Both the position numbers and the translations under genes were made by a program. The notes below the pieces were generated by a model that ran no database searches, had not been told where the DNA came from, and saw only the letters and a list, made by a program, of their open reading frames with translations. From Peptoniphilus_B koenoeneniae (GTDB taxonomy: Bacteria > Bacillota > Clostridia > Tissierellales > Peptoniphilaceae), in NCBI RefSeq assembly GCF_030812875.1, contig NZ_JAUSTN010000004.1, forward strand, positions 62,001-126,000: a stretch of DNA of 64,000 bases, read 5' to 3'. Within the stretch, counting starts at the first letter, position 1, and every line of letters starts with the position of its first letter. This document shows, one piece after another, positions 52,250 through 62,306 of this stretch.

Positions 52250-52313
52250 ATTTATCTCCCCGCTATTTTTATAAAATTTAAAAATTTTATTTAGATAATG
52301 CTTATGTGCTTTT

Positions 52314-52799
52314 TTACATATTATCCTTTACCCCCACAGCAATAATTTTTGCTTTAGCACGAACTAGGCCCTCAGCTTCCATTTCCATATTTACAATTAC
52401 TTTTCTTTCGCCGATTTCTTCCGGCCATGAAGTAACTTTTATCTCCTTATTCATAGGCAGGGGCTTTTTAAAATCAATCTCAAGCCTTGCAGTAATAAAA
52501 CGACCTATAATAGTGTCTTCATTAAAATCGAGACCCCTTTTATGGTGGTTAAACCAAGCAGCAGATGCAGTCCCATGGCAATCAAAAATCATGGCAATCA
52601 TTCCTCCAAATAAATTTGCAGGAACTCCCCCTGTAAAATGCTCATCAGGTGTAATTTTACAAATACAAGTTTCCCCATCCACTGAAGGGTAAGATTTTAA
52701 ATGAAGACCCTCTTTATTTTTAGGACCACAGCCCCAACAATATTGAAATCTTTCCCCATAAGTGTCCTGAATAGCCAAAGCCTTGTTTTCCTTTTCCAT
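52314..52799 (-). CDS. PaaI-like hotdog thioesterase
   Basis: 161 residues with one hotdog fold: YCWGCGPKNKEGLHLKSY, GGVPANLFGGMIAMIFDCHGTASA and ITARLEIDFKKPLPMNKEI. PaaI-type enzymes hydrolyse acyl-CoA thioesters; the acidic residue in FDCHGT is at the usual catalytic place. RBS GGAGGAA. Substrate unknown. Confidence 0.85.
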   Translation of the reverse strand: MEKENKALAIQDTYGERFQYCWGCGPKNKEGLHLKSYPSVDGETCICKITPDEHFTGGVPANLFGGMIAMIFDCHGTASAAWFNHHKRGLDFNEDTIIGRFITARLEIDFKKPLPMNKEIKVTSWPEEIGERKVIVNMEMEAEGLVRAKAKIIAVGVKDNM

Positions 52800-52904
52800 A
52801 TTTATTCCTCCACATTAAATTTATAAAATCCAACTTTATTTTCAACTTAAACTTTTCTAATTGACTAGTATTTTAACACTTTTAAATTTTTAAAAAAAGT
52901 TGGC

Positions 52905-52935
52905 AAAAAAATTGCCTCCCTTTTAAGGAGGCAAT
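52905..52935 (-). terminator. Terminator after the large surface protein
   Basis: Perfect ATTGCCTCC/GGAGGCAAT stem with T-run on the minus strand. Confidence 0.87.
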
Positions 52936-52944
52936 CATAAGATT

Positions 52945-55872
52945 TTACTTTACCATGTCTTCTATTAAACGAATCCAGTTTTCGACAATACCATTTTCGT
53001 TTCTTCTGATATATTCATGGGAATTTGCAGCTTCCATAATTTCATAGTAAGCCCAATGATTTTCATTTAAGTCTGTAAAATGCTTTAAAAGTCCTAGGTT
53101 TTCTATGCCTTCAAGACTTTTTGCATCAGCCTTTCTATCATAAAAATTATTCAAGATAGTTACAATTTCAGCTCTTGTAATAGGAGCATCAGGACGGAAA
53201 GTTCCATCAGGATAACCTGCTATACGATTATTTCCGTAAGCTTGATTAATCGCATCTTCATAAATGTGTCCTTTTACATCAGCAAAAGGTGCAATAGAAT
53301 TATTTTTCTTATCTATAAACTCTATTAATTTTGCAAATTCAGCCCTTGTAATAGGAGAATCAGGGCGAAAATCTTGTCCGGATTTTTCAACTAAAATACC
53401 CTTTTCAAAAGCAGCATTGATATACTTGTTGTACCAAGAACCTTCCTTAAGATCCGAGAAAATTCTTGAACTTGAATCACTTAAATCATAGCCTTCAAGA
53501 CGACTTATAAGAGCCACTGCTTCTGCCCTTGTCATTTTGCCTTCTGGTAATACTCTTTGATCTAAATAGCCTGCTAAATATGCCTTATGACTTTCAATTT
53601 TCTTTTTAAATTCATCAGGGCTTTTTATAGTGAAAGTTCCCAAATAACCCTCATCTTTTACTTTCCTTTCAATCTTTTCCCATTGAGCGGCAAAAATGTA
53701 GTTGCCGTCAAGCTTAAATTTATTGCCTGGATTAAGAGTAACTTTATTTACACTTGCAGCATCTGAAGTTACTTTTGTACCCCTCCATCCAGTAAATTTA
53801 AAGCCTTCTCTCACAGGCCCTGCTGGAATAGTGATTTCATCATTTACCTTATGGGCTTCCTGCTTTTCTGTTTTTCCGTCTTCAAATTTTCCGCCGTTGG
53901 CATCATAAATTATTAAAAAGTCTCCCTTGTAATTTATGTCATAATTATTTAAAAGGCTTTTGCTCATGCCCTTCATATGAGGAATATCAGATGTATCACT
54001 AAATTTTAGTTTATCAAATCTATCATAATTTATTGGAGGTGCAAATAGACCTAATCTAGCCTCATTACCCTTAAACAATGTAGTTTTATCGATGCTTAAA
54101 TTTTGATACTTAGTTTCATCTGCAGGATTTTTATAATCGCTTGATACATTATAGATAGCTCCTCCAAATCCAGCTTTGTTATCTATAAACTTGCTTGAAT
54201 CGCTAATATTGACAGTAACACCCTCATCAATATAAATACCTCCGCCTGCAAGAGTTTTTTGATCTTGTTTAGAACCAGTATCGTTGCCATTAAATTCAGT
54301 TCCTTTTATATTGACAGTTCCTTTACTTTGTGAGCCACCTGTTCCAACAAAGATGCCAGCAGCTCCATTAGCTGTATTGTTTTTAATTATACACTTATTT
54401 AAATTAACGATAGTTTGAGCTACAGATACAATTCCGCCACCTAATAAATCTGAATTATTAGCTTCTATACTAGAGTTTTCAACAGTTAAAGTGCCAAGAA
54501 TAGCTGTTATACCTCCACCTATATTTTTAGACTTGTTATTTTTTATTGTGCTATTTTTAATTGTATAATTTACTGTGGGATTGTTTTGTACACCTAATAA
54601 CAAAGCTCCACCACGAGCTTTACTATCGTTCTTTTCAAAAGTACAGTTGTCAATGTCAATGTCTGCGTCAACACTATAAACAGCTCCACCGTCTGACACT
54701 GAACTATTTTCTGTAAAAGTAGAGTTTTTTATTTCAGCTCCGCCTTGTAAATACAAAGCACCACCAGCTGATGCAACTTTATTGTTTTTAAATGTAACAT
54801 CATTTAGTGTTAATTTCTTTGATGAAAAAATTGCTCCAGCCCAATTAGCTGTATTATTTTCAAAAGTGGTATTTGAAACACTAAATTCTTTTGAGCTATA
54901 TATTGCACCACCTGTGCTTGCTTTATTGCCTTTAAATGTAGCATTAGAAATACTTGCTGAATTATTTTTACCAATAAAAATAGCTCCACTAGTTTTCTTG
55001 GCTTCATTATTTTCAAAAGTTCCTCCAGTGATGTTTAGAACTCCAGAAGCCGCTATAGCTCCACCATCACTTGTGTTGGATTTGTTGTTTTTAAAAGTTC
55101 CGCCACTAATATTTACTGTAGAGTCTTTACGAGCTTGAATAACTCCACCTTGTGTATCTGAATTGTTATTTTGTATTATTGCTCCATCTTCAATATTAAG
55201 GACACAATTAGAAGAAACTAATATAGCTGGACCATCATACGAAGGAACGTCAATAAAGTTTTGTACAACCGTTCCTTTCCCTAATGTAAGTTGGCCATTT
55301 TCTGATAAAAATGTTAGTTCTCCGTCCTTATTACCATCTAAAATTATATTTTCAACTCGCATCTTGCAATTATGGGCAACATAAAAAATTAGTCGTGTTC
55401 CAAGCCTTTTTAAAGTGCAAGTTTTCCCATCAGCTGATTTTAGTAAAATGTTAACATCCTGCCTTGACCATACGTCCTCATTTGCAGGAATATCATAATC
55501 TTTATTAACTGTAATTACATATTCGTTTGACTGATCATTCTGTTCGCATGCACCGAAAGCATCAAAAAGAGTGTCAAACTCTCCAACAAGTGCCCCGTTT
55601 CCTGTACTTCCAAGAGATCTTTTTGTTACTGTGAAAGTCTTTTCCGTTCCTCCCACAGGATTTTGCATTAAAAGTTTTTTGCTTTTATCTTCTTTAAAAT
55701 TTAAAACTTTTTCTTTATTTTCCACATCTTTAGAATCTTTATTCATAAGTTCCTCTTGAGGTAAATCATTTTTTACATGATTTAGAGGATCTGTGGAAGC
55801 TAAAGTCCTTGTAGGAAAGATAAAACTTCCTAAAAGAAGGGCTAAAATAAAAATTAAATTAAATTTTTTCAT
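52945..55872 (-). CDS. Large surface protein: Pmp-like beta-helix, InlB-type repeat, SLH anchors
   Basis: 975 residues. A signal peptide (MKKFNLIFILALLLGSFIF...TLAS) comes first. From about 210 to 560 there are many copies of GGA(I/L/V) and FxxN (such as TFENNTANWAGAIFSS), the hallmark of chlamydial Pmp-type right-handed beta-helices. Next is one Listeria-Bacteroides (InlB B-type) repeat (YDANGGKFEDGK ... GFKFTGW, about 650-720). Three SLH domains follow from about 765 (MTRAEAVALISR, ITRAEFAKLIEF, ITRAEIVTILNN). A wall-bound adhesin is the likely role. No sortase motif, in keeping with SLH anchoring. Confidence 0.88.
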   Translation of the reverse strand: MKKFNLIFILALLLGSFIFPTRTLASTDPLNHVKNDLPQEELMNKDSKDVENKEKVLNFKEDKSKKLLMQNPVGGTEKTFTVTKRSLGSTGNGALVGEFDTLFDAFGACEQNDQSNEYVITVNKDYDIPANEDVWSRQDVNILLKSADGKTCTLKRLGTRLIFYVAHNCKMRVENIILDGNKDGELTFLSENGQLTLGKGTVVQNFIDVPSYDGPAILVSSNCVLNIEDGAIIQNNNSDTQGGVIQARKDSTVNISGGTFKNNKSNTSDGGAIAASGVLNITGGTFENNEAKKTSGAIFIGKNNSASISNATFKGNKASTGGAIYSSKEFSVSNTTFENNTANWAGAIFSSKKLTLNDVTFKNNKVASAGGALYLQGGAEIKNSTFTENSSVSDGGAVYSVDADIDIDNCTFEKNDSKARGGALLLGVQNNPTVNYTIKNSTIKNNKSKNIGGGITAILGTLTVENSSIEANNSDLLGGGIVSVAQTIVNLNKCIIKNNTANGAAGIFVGTGGSQSKGTVNIKGTEFNGNDTGSKQDQKTLAGGGIYIDEGVTVNISDSSKFIDNKAGFGGAIYNVSSDYKNPADETKYQNLSIDKTTLFKGNEARLGLFAPPINYDRFDKLKFSDTSDIPHMKGMSKSLLNNYDINYKGDFLIIYDANGGKFEDGKTEKQEAHKVNDEITIPAGPVREGFKFTGWRGTKVTSDAASVNKVTLNPGNKFKLDGNYIFAAQWEKIERKVKDEGYLGTFTIKSPDEFKKKIESHKAYLAGYLDQRVLPEGKMTRAEAVALISRLEGYDLSDSSSRIFSDLKEGSWYNKYINAAFEKGILVEKSGQDFRPDSPITRAEFAKLIEFIDKKNNSIAPFADVKGHIYEDAINQAYGNNRIAGYPDGTFRPDAPITRAEIVTILNNFYDRKADAKSLEGIENLGLLKHFTDLNENHWAYYEIMEAANSHEYIRRNENGIVENWIRLIEDMVK

Positions 55873-55981
55873 AAAATATTACCTCCAGTCTCTATTTATA
55901 TTCATTATACATATTTTACCATAGATTTTATATATAAAATATAGAATTTAATTTAATTTAATTAAAATTTTAAAAAAGTTT

Positions 55982-56584
55982 TTATTTATATTCTGTATTG
56001 TAACCTGTATTTTCCTTTGGTCTATAGGCATTTGGAAAGGCTTGATCGGTGGTAACATCAAGGCTTACCTTTTTAAGAAGTTTATAAACGCCGTAGGGAT
56101 CTTCGATTGAAATAAATCTATTGGCATCAGATGAAACTCTGTAATTAAAAGCTCCATTTACATTTGCATTATAAAACAAATTAAGGGTGCCTACTTTTCT
56201 TATATTTTCCAAAAAGTTTACATCAACTGAAAGGTTTGTGATTTCTCTATGTTCAAGAGTATTTATATCTCTTCCAAATATACCTCGACTAACGTAAACT
56301 CTCTTATCCGTAATGGCATATTCGACGGTTCTGTAATTTATAAGCCTGAATATTGGGCCTATTATGGCAAACCAAACGGGAAATAGATGAAAAAGAAAAA
56401 AAATAAAAATAAATCCATTTAGAAATTGAGCATCTTTTAAAAAATCGGAAATTAAAAATAAATCAAAAAGTCCCCAAAAAATTGCAACTAAATAAATTGC
56501 AGGATTTCCCACAATGTACAATACAATATCAGGCTTTCCTCTCCACAATATGCGTTCATTATCATCAACTATACTTTCAATCAT
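55982..56584 (-). CDS. Bacterial PH-domain membrane protein
   Basis: 200 residues from ATG 56584 (MIESIVDDNERILWRGKPD), which has GGAGGTG; the frame runs upstream 23 codons without homology. Two membrane helices (about 27-50 and 60-85) and then a bPH-type domain (YAITDKRVYVSRGIFGRDINTLEHREITNLSV). Similar YdbS/YdbT-like proteins are of uncertain function, sometimes tied to envelope stress. Single gene. Confidence 0.8.
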   Translation of the reverse strand: MIESIVDDNERILWRGKPDIVLYIVGNPAIYLVAIFWGLFDLFLISDFLKDAQFLNGFIFIFFLFHLFPVWFAIIGPIFRLINYRTVEYAITDKRVYVSRGIFGRDINTLEHREITNLSVDVNFLENIRKVGTLNLFYNANVNGAFNYRVSSDANRFISIEDPYGVYKLLKKVSLDVTTDQAFPNAYRPKENTGYNTEYK

Positions 56585-56733
56585 TTCGCACCTCCATAAT
56601 GAAATAATTATAGGTAAATTTTTTTGATAAGGTATTTTATCATTGTTAAACAAAGAAATTTTGAATTTTTCGTTATAAATTTGTAAAGTTTTCCATAATT
56701 TTATATTTAATTAGAATTGTTTTATTGTAAATA

Positions 56734-56765
56734 AAAAATAGCGATTTTAAGTCGCTATTTTTTTG
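56734..56765 (-). terminator. Terminator after lemA
   Basis: AAAAATAGCGA/TCGCTATTTTT stem followed by T-run on the minus strand. Confidence 0.8.
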
Positions 56766-56837
56766 CCATGTATAAAATTTTAAAACTATAAATGAAAAAG
56801 TTTAGCTTTAGTCCTTTTCTATATTTTTTAGTATAAT

Positions 56838-57413
56838 TTACACATTATAATCAAAATCATCTATGGATTTTTTTTGGTCTAAATTTTCCTCCCTTAAAAA
56901 ATCCATTTCCACCATACCCTTTAGCTTTGCCACCTGGGAGGTTGGAAAAGAAACTATTTCTTGATTAAAAATGCTTATATTATTATTCACTATTCTTTTT
57001 GCAGCTGCCAATTGTTCATTTTCATCATCTATCTCATCTTCCAATCTCAAAAATTCTTCAGAAGATTTAAGCTCCGGATAAGCCTCTGCCAAAACGTGAA
57101 TCTTTTCTATTGCCTGGTCCTGATTTTTTATAACATTTTCAAAACCCCTAATTCCAGATTCCTGTCTTAGCTTTACCAAATCGGTAAAAGTGGATTTTTC
57201 ATACTTAGCAAAAGACTTAGCCACCTTTATCATCTGACAAATGGTATCATACCTCTTAGCAAGAGCTATATCTAAATTTTTTTCCGATTCCTTTATTATT
57301 ATCTTATATCTATTTAATTTATTTGAAGCCCTTATAAACCAAATTATAAGACAAAATAAAAACAAAAATGGAATGACCAAGAAAGAAGTCACTAAACTAA
57401 TAAACTTTTCCAT
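56838..57413 (-). CDS. LemA family protein
   Basis: 191 residues from ATG 57413 (MEKFISLVTSFLV) with AGGAG. One N-terminal membrane helix, then the helical LemA domain: NLDIALAKRYDTICQMIKVAKSFAKYE and LAAAKRIVNNNISIFNQEIVSFPTSQVAKL. LemA proteins often pair with DUF3137 or TPM-domain proteins; here a DUF3137-like gene is 10 bp upstream. Cellular role unsettled. Confidence 0.88.
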   Translation of the reverse strand: MEKFISLVTSFLVIPFLFLFCLIIWFIRASNKLNRYKIIIKESEKNLDIALAKRYDTICQMIKVAKSFAKYEKSTFTDLVKLRQESGIRGFENVIKNQDQAIEKIHVLAEAYPELKSSEEFLRLEDEIDDENEQLAAAKRIVNNNISIFNQEIVSFPTSQVAKLKGMVEMDFLREENLDQKKSIDDFDYNV

Positions 57414-57423
57414 AATTTCTCCT

Positions 57424-58377
57424 TTAAAATTTCTCACCAATTATATCAATTAATTCATAAAAGTAAGATAATTTACCTCTGATTTTTTCATATTCCCCCG
57501 AAAGGGATAAATTTTCCACAGACTTTCCCCCACCTGGTACCGGGAATAAAAATTTATGAGACTCAAAAGAAATAGCAATATATTTTTCGTCCATATATAG
57601 GCAAACCCTCATTTTATCTGACCAATCATTTAAAACTTCAATAATCTTAGGATCTAAAATCAATCTTGTATAAAAATCATCCGTAGAAAATATTGAATAA
57701 GAATCATTAAACTTAATAGATTCAACCCTTACCTCTTTTTCATCTTTTCTCTTACTTCCATAGGCCCTATAAATTTTATCACCAAGGAAATTTTCTTTTA
57801 CAACAGGCACAATCCTAATATGCCCCTTAATCTTTGTATCCATCTTAGCTGCCAAAACCTGGCCCTCAAAATCAACAACCTCTTCCTCGGTCTTATCCTT
57901 GTCCTTTATGTAGTGATATGCCCTCAAATTACAAAACTCAGTCTTATAATCATCACCAAAAATTATATGGCAATTGGAATAATATTTTTTAGAATTATAA
58001 ATTAAATTTCCTAAAATTTCCAAATCTATACCCTCAAGATAATTTATCCTTGTATCCGGCAAGATTTCTTTTAAAACAGGTAATAAAAAATTATTTACAT
58101 AGTCATCAGTCATATTATGTCTATTTTTTTCTAAATAATTAGACGCAATAATAATCATAATAAAAATAACTATTGCCCCATAAGCCTTAAAATATATAGC
58201 AGCATTACCTGCAATTATAAGACCAAGACAACCTAAAAATAAAGGCTTTGTTGCCCTATCTTTCATCTTAGCCTTAATAACTTTTAACTTCTCCATATTT
58301 TGAGGAGAATTTTCAAGCTCTTGAATTTTTTTAATAATATCAGGATCAGTAAATTTATCTCTAAATTTTTCCTTCAT
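57424..58377 (-). CDS. DUF3137-like membrane protein, partner of LemA
   Basis: 317 residues from ATG 58377 (MKEKFRDKFTDPDI), supported by AAAGGA; a further ATG at 58392 lacks a site. A helical N-terminus, two membrane helices (about 48-82) and a large soluble domain (FEGQVLAAKMDTKIKGHIRIVP, VESIKFNDSYSIFSTDDFYTRLIL, RVCLYMDEKYIAISF). The domain matches proteins I know as DUF3137 and the LemA neighbour strengthens this. Function unknown. Confidence 0.8.
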   Translation of the reverse strand: MKEKFRDKFTDPDIIKKIQELENSPQNMEKLKVIKAKMKDRATKPLFLGCLGLIIAGNAAIYFKAYGAIVIFIMIIIASNYLEKNRHNMTDDYVNNFLLPVLKEILPDTRINYLEGIDLEILGNLIYNSKKYYSNCHIIFGDDYKTEFCNLRAYHYIKDKDKTEEEVVDFEGQVLAAKMDTKIKGHIRIVPVVKENFLGDKIYRAYGSKRKDEKEVRVESIKFNDSYSIFSTDDFYTRLILDPKIIEVLNDWSDKMRVCLYMDEKYIAISFESHKFLFPVPGGGKSVENLSLSGEYEKIRGKLSYFYELIDIIGEKF

Positions 58378-58475
58378 GATAAATCCTTTCATTTATGCTT
58401 TACTGTTAAATTTTATCATATTCCATTTAAGATATGAATAAAAAATTTTTTCTAAAAGCCAATAAAATTTCCATT

Positions 58476-58501
58476 AAAAAAAGGCCATTAAGCCTTTTTT
58501 A
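58476..58501 (-). terminator. Terminator after histidine kinase gene
   Basis: AAAAAAAGGC, 6-base loop, GCCTTTTTT, 30 bp downstream of the kinase stop. Confidence 0.75.
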
Positions 58502-58530
58502 TGTGTTTTATTTAAAAGTTATAATAAAAT

Positions 58531-59826
58531 TTAATTTTTATTTTCAAAGATAAAAGATACTTCTAATCCGGGATGCTTATTTTTTATAATGAATTTTCCT
58601 TCATGCAATTCAGCTATTTGTTTAGAGATAAAAATACCCAGTCCATGTTTTGTAATATTGGTTAAATCTTCTTCATTGACTTTTTTTATAATGCTTTCAG
58701 ATAATCCCATTCCTTCATCTAAAATGGTAATAGTTAAGCTATTTTTAGATTCTGAAATTATTAGTCTTATTTTCCCTTTTGTATAGATTATTGAATTTTT
58801 TAAAATATTTTCAAGCATTCTATAAAATAAATTGGGATCCATTTTAAGTTTTATATTTTGCTTTTTTATATTATTTTCAAAAATAATTTCCCTTTCTGGA
58901 TTTTCATTTAGTTTATCTACTAGGAGTTTTCTAATTACTTTTAGGAGATTTTCTTCTTTAAAGTTTTCTTTTTCTATGTTTGAAAGGGATAGGGTCAGAT
59001 TTAAGCTTTCTAAGATATTTGAAATTTTTAAGACCTGGTCTTTAATATTTTCTACATCAAGGTCTTTTTTATTTTCCTTACTTAGTTCCCATGAAATTTT
59101 TGCAAGGGGGGTTCTCACGTCATGGCTCACTCCTCTAATCCACTTGCCTTGAGCTTCTTTTAAGTTTTTATATTTTTCATTTGCCTTATTTATGGAAAAT
59201 GAAAGGTCTTTTAATTCTCCATATTCATCTAATTTTTCATAGTCTTCTTCATAGAGATTGTCTATTGCTTTTTGAAAGGGTAAGATATTTTTAAAAATAT
59301 TTTTAATATCAATTCTATAAATTATATAGACAAAGACTAAAAATAAAATTAAAAATATTATAACTAATTCCAAATTAAAAATAAGGTTTTTGTAATTATA
59401 ATAATTAAATGGTAATTTATCTAAAGAATGTTTAGGATAGGCAAATATAAGCAAGCCATCACCTGTTTTATATGTGAATACTGGATAGTCTGCTAAATAA
59501 AATCTTGTAAAGCCTGCTACGTCAGTAAGATTAAATTTATCTTTTACTTCTTTAGGCTTATTAAAGCTTTCTATAACTTTTCCGTCTTTATCAAGTCTTA
59601 TGGACCAAATATCTTTTTCTTTTAAAAATTCTTTATTTTTTTCGTTTAGATAAATCTTGCTTTTATTGTCTTCCACATAGGAAAAAATATCATTTGGCCT
59701 TGGATATTTATTATTTAATCTGTAGTTTAGGTAGAGAAATATCACAAGCAAAAACATTAGAAAAAACATTAAAGAGAGTATTCTTATAACAATTTTTTTA
59801 AATCTTTTTAAAATATAATTAAACAT
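58531..59826 (-). CDS. Sensor histidine kinase
   Basis: 431 residues: membrane helices at about 11-34 and 155-178 with an extracellular sensor between, then HisKA with H235 in GVSHDVRTPLAKISWELS and the ATPase domain (NILKNSIIYTKG, ILDEGMGLSE, HGLGIFISKQIAELH). The partner response regulator gene is 1 bp upstream. A lantibiotic-immunity-type ABC exporter is divergent, so it probably senses an antimicrobial peptide or envelope stress (inference). Confidence 0.92.
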   Translation of the reverse strand: MFNYILKRFKKIVIRILSLMFFLMFLLVIFLYLNYRLNNKYPRPNDIFSYVEDNKSKIYLNEKNKEFLKEKDIWSIRLDKDGKVIESFNKPKEVKDKFNLTDVAGFTRFYLADYPVFTYKTGDGLLIFAYPKHSLDKLPFNYYNYKNLIFNLELVIIFLILFLVFVYIIYRIDIKNIFKNILPFQKAIDNLYEEDYEKLDEYGELKDLSFSINKANEKYKNLKEAQGKWIRGVSHDVRTPLAKISWELSKENKKDLDVENIKDQVLKISNILESLNLTLSLSNIEKENFKEENLLKVIRKLLVDKLNENPEREIIFENNIKKQNIKLKMDPNLFYRMLENILKNSIIYTKGKIRLIISESKNSLTITILDEGMGLSESIIKKVNEEDLTNITKHGLGIFISKQIAELHEGKFIIKNKHPGLEVSFIFENKN

Positions 59827-59827
59827 A

Positions 59828-60523
59828 TTATTCTTCTTTAATTAATTTATAACCAAGACCTTTTATGGTAATTAAGATCTTAGGGTCTCTGGGATTATCT
59901 TCTAATTTTTCCCGCAGCCTATATATGTGGGTTATTAAGGTATTTTCATAGCCATAAGAATCTTCCCAAATGTTGTCTAAAATTCTGTCAATTGAAACTA
60001 TTTTATTTATATTTTCAGATAAGTAAGCTAAGATTTTAAATTGTGTGGCTGTTAGGGCAATTTCTTCACCGTTTTTTATAAGTATTCCCTTAGATTTATG
60101 AAAAATTACATTTCCTAATTTTATTTTTTCTTGGCTATTAATTTTTTTACTTCTTCTTAAAATTGCATCAATTCTCCAAAGAAGTTCGTCTGGAAAAAAG
60201 GGCTTGACTAAATAGTCGTCTGCCCTGTTTTCAAAGCCTTCTCTCCTGTCATCTATTCCATCAAGGGCAGATAAAATTATTACAGCTATATCGGAAGTCT
60301 TTCTAACTTCTTTTAATAGGTCAAAGCCACTTCCATCGGGAAGCATTAAGTCTAAAACTATTAAATCAATTTTAAAATTTTTTAGCTTAAATCTCGACTC
60401 TTTTAAGTTTTTAGCAGTGTAAACTTTTTTAAAACCCTTATTTTTTAAAAAATTATATAAATTTTCCAATAAGTTTTTTTCGTCATCAACTATTAATATA
60501 GAAAAATTTCTTCTAAAATCCAT
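59828..60523 (-). CDS. OmpR family response regulator
   Basis: 231 residues: receiver domain with acidic pair D13-D14 and phospho-acceptor D58 (LIVLDLMLPDGSG), the conserved lysine in YLVKPFFPDELLWRI, and a C-terminal winged helix (LTATQFKILAYLSEN, YGYENTLITHIYRLREKLE). Co-transcribed with the sensor kinase and divergent from the ABC exporter genes it most likely controls. Confidence 0.93.
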   Translation of the reverse strand: MDFRRNFSILIVDDEKNLLENLYNFLKNKGFKKVYTAKNLKESRFKLKNFKIDLIVLDLMLPDGSGFDLLKEVRKTSDIAVIILSALDGIDDRREGFENRADDYLVKPFFPDELLWRIDAILRRSKKINSQEKIKLGNVIFHKSKGILIKNGEEIALTATQFKILAYLSENINKIVSIDRILDNIWEDSYGYENTLITHIYRLREKLEDNPRDPKILITIKGLGYKLIKEE

Positions 60524-60650
60524 CTAAGCCCCCTCGTTAATCTTATTATACAACACTTTTTCAATCTATTTATTTTTGTGATGTAAAAGTGATCTTGTTT
60601 AAACTTTATCTTTATCTGTGAGCTTTATTATATTTTTAGGAGGAATGATT

Positions 60651-61544
60651 ATGAACAAAATCTTAGAAATAAAAAATTTAAAAAAATCATATAATAATAA
60701 AAAAGTTTTAGATATTGATTTTTTAGAAATAGAGGAAAAATCTATTTTTGGTTTAATAGGAAAAAATGGAGCTGGTAAATCTACCCTAATGAAACTTATT
60801 CTTGGTCTTGTGAAAAAAGACCAGGGTATGATTAAAGTTTTTGGGCAGGAATTAAATTCAAAAAATCAAAAAGATTTCAACAAATTTTTTGGGGCTTTAA
60901 TTGAAAATCCTTCTTTTTATGACCACTTAACAGGCTATGAAAATTTAGAAATAATTTGTCAGCTAAAGGGAATAAAAAAAGATGAAATTTTAAAAACCCT
61001 GGACCTTGTAGGTCTTAACAATTTAGGCAAAAAGAAGGCAAGAGAATTTTCTCTTGGTATGAAACAAAGACTTGGTATAGCTATGGCCTTAATAGGAAAT
61101 CCAAAGCTTTTAATTTTAGATGAACCTATAAATGGTTTAGACCCTCAGGGAATTGAGGAAATGAGAAATTTATTTAAAAATATTGTAAAAAATACTTCTA
61201 CAAGTATCTTAATTTCTTCCCACATCCTTGATGAGATAGAAAAAATTTCCACCCATATAGGTATCCTTAAAGCTGGAAAGTTAACCTATAATGGAAGCTT
61301 GGAAGAATATAGGAGGCTCCATCCCCCATTTATATCTTTAGTTACATCTGACAATAAAAAAACTCTGAGCCTTTTAAATCTTGATGAAGATAGGCTAAGG
61401 GAGAAAAAAATAATCTTAGGTAAAAAGTCCAACCAAGATATTGCAGATATAGTGAACTTTTTACATGGCAAGGTAGATATTTATAGGTTAGAAGAAGAAA
61501 AAGAAAGCCTGGAAAAACTATTTATTGAAGAAAGCAGGTCTTAA
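60651..61544 (+). CDS. ABC exporter ATPase (LanF/BcrA-like)
   Basis: 297 residues from ATG 60651 (MNKILEIKNLKKSYNNKK), which is 7 bp from AGGAGG; upstream in-frame starts are too close to that site. Walker A GKNGAGKST, signature FSLGMKQRLGIAMAL, Walker B LLILDEPINGLDPQG, H-loop SSHIL. The GALIENPSFYDHLTGYENL segment is typical of bacitracin/lantibiotic self-protection transporters. Two permease genes follow. Confidence 0.9.
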   Translation: MNKILEIKNLKKSYNNKKVLDIDFLEIEEKSIFGLIGKNGAGKSTLMKLILGLVKKDQGMIKVFGQELNSKNQKDFNKFFGALIENPSFYDHLTGYENLEIICQLKGIKKDEILKTLDLVGLNNLGKKKAREFSLGMKQRLGIAMALIGNPKLLILDEPINGLDPQGIEEMRNLFKNIVKNTSTSILISSHILDEIEKISTHIGILKAGKLTYNGSLEEYRRLHPPFISLVTSDNKKTLSLLNLDEDRLREKKIILGKKSNQDIADIVNFLHGKVDIYRLEEEKESLEKLFIEESRS

Positions 61545-61545
61545 T

Positions 61546-62298
61546 ATGAAAAACTTAGAAAGAAAAAAATATAAAAGACTGGGAATAAATTTTTTAATAA
61601 TAATAGTTTTTTTTGTTCAGATGCTAATTGTCGCAGGAATTAGTCATTCAAGGTCTTTTTCAGAGGGCAAATATCCCCTTGCTTACATCTTGGATACTTA
61701 TTTATTTATATCTCTACTGTCAAACCCTATATTAATATCATCTCTTATAAAAAAAGTAATGGAAATTGAAGAAAAAAATAAGATGTGGCAGATGGAAATA
61801 ATCCTTGGAGAAAAGGTTAATTCTATTCTTCTTAATAAATTTAAAAATTTATCTTTTAAGTTAATTTTATTGCAAATAATTGAAGCCCTAGCTTTTCTTG
61901 CCCTAGCAATGAAGTCAGATCATTTCAATATTAATAGTGGAATAATTTTAAGATTTTCACTGGTAAATCTATCGGCTTTAATAATAAATTTATTCTTTTT
62001 GGCCTTATTTATGATAATAGAAATGAAAACAAAAAAAGTTTACACACTTTCATTTATTTCTATAATAGGGGGCCTTACAGGAGTGATTACCATGCTCACA
62101 TCAGAGATTTTATCTTTTATAAATCCCTTTGCTTGGATGGCAAGTCTTTTAAATATTTCTTATGTAAAAGAGTCAGATAAATTTATCCAGGCCTTAAATC
62201 CCTTAAATTTTTATACACTAATTATTGCCCTTGGTCTTTTAATAATCAGCCTTATTTATTTAAAGACAATGAAATCTTATAACTTATACAAGGATTAG
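61546..62298 (+). CDS. ABC-2 type permease, lantibiotic immunity type (LanE-like)
   Basis: 250 residues from ATG 61546, 1 bp after the ATPase stop; an earlier in-frame ATG (61525) would overlap the ATPase gene. About six membrane helices; KVMEIEEKNKMWQMEIILGEKVNSI after the first pair fits the MutE/EpiE immunity permeases. Works with the next permease and the ATPase to remove peptides from the membrane (inference from family). Confidence 0.8.
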   Translation: MKNLERKKYKRLGINFLIIIVFFVQMLIVAGISHSRSFSEGKYPLAYILDTYLFISLLSNPILISSLIKKVMEIEEKNKMWQMEIILGEKVNSILLNKFKNLSFKLILLQIIEALAFLALAMKSDHFNINSGIILRFSLVNLSALIINLFFLALFMIIEMKTKKVYTLSFISIIGGLTGVITMLTSEILSFINPFAWMASLLNISYVKESDKFIQALNPLNFYTLIIALGLLIISLIYLKTMKSYNLYKD

Positions 62299-62306
62299 GA
62301 GGAAAA

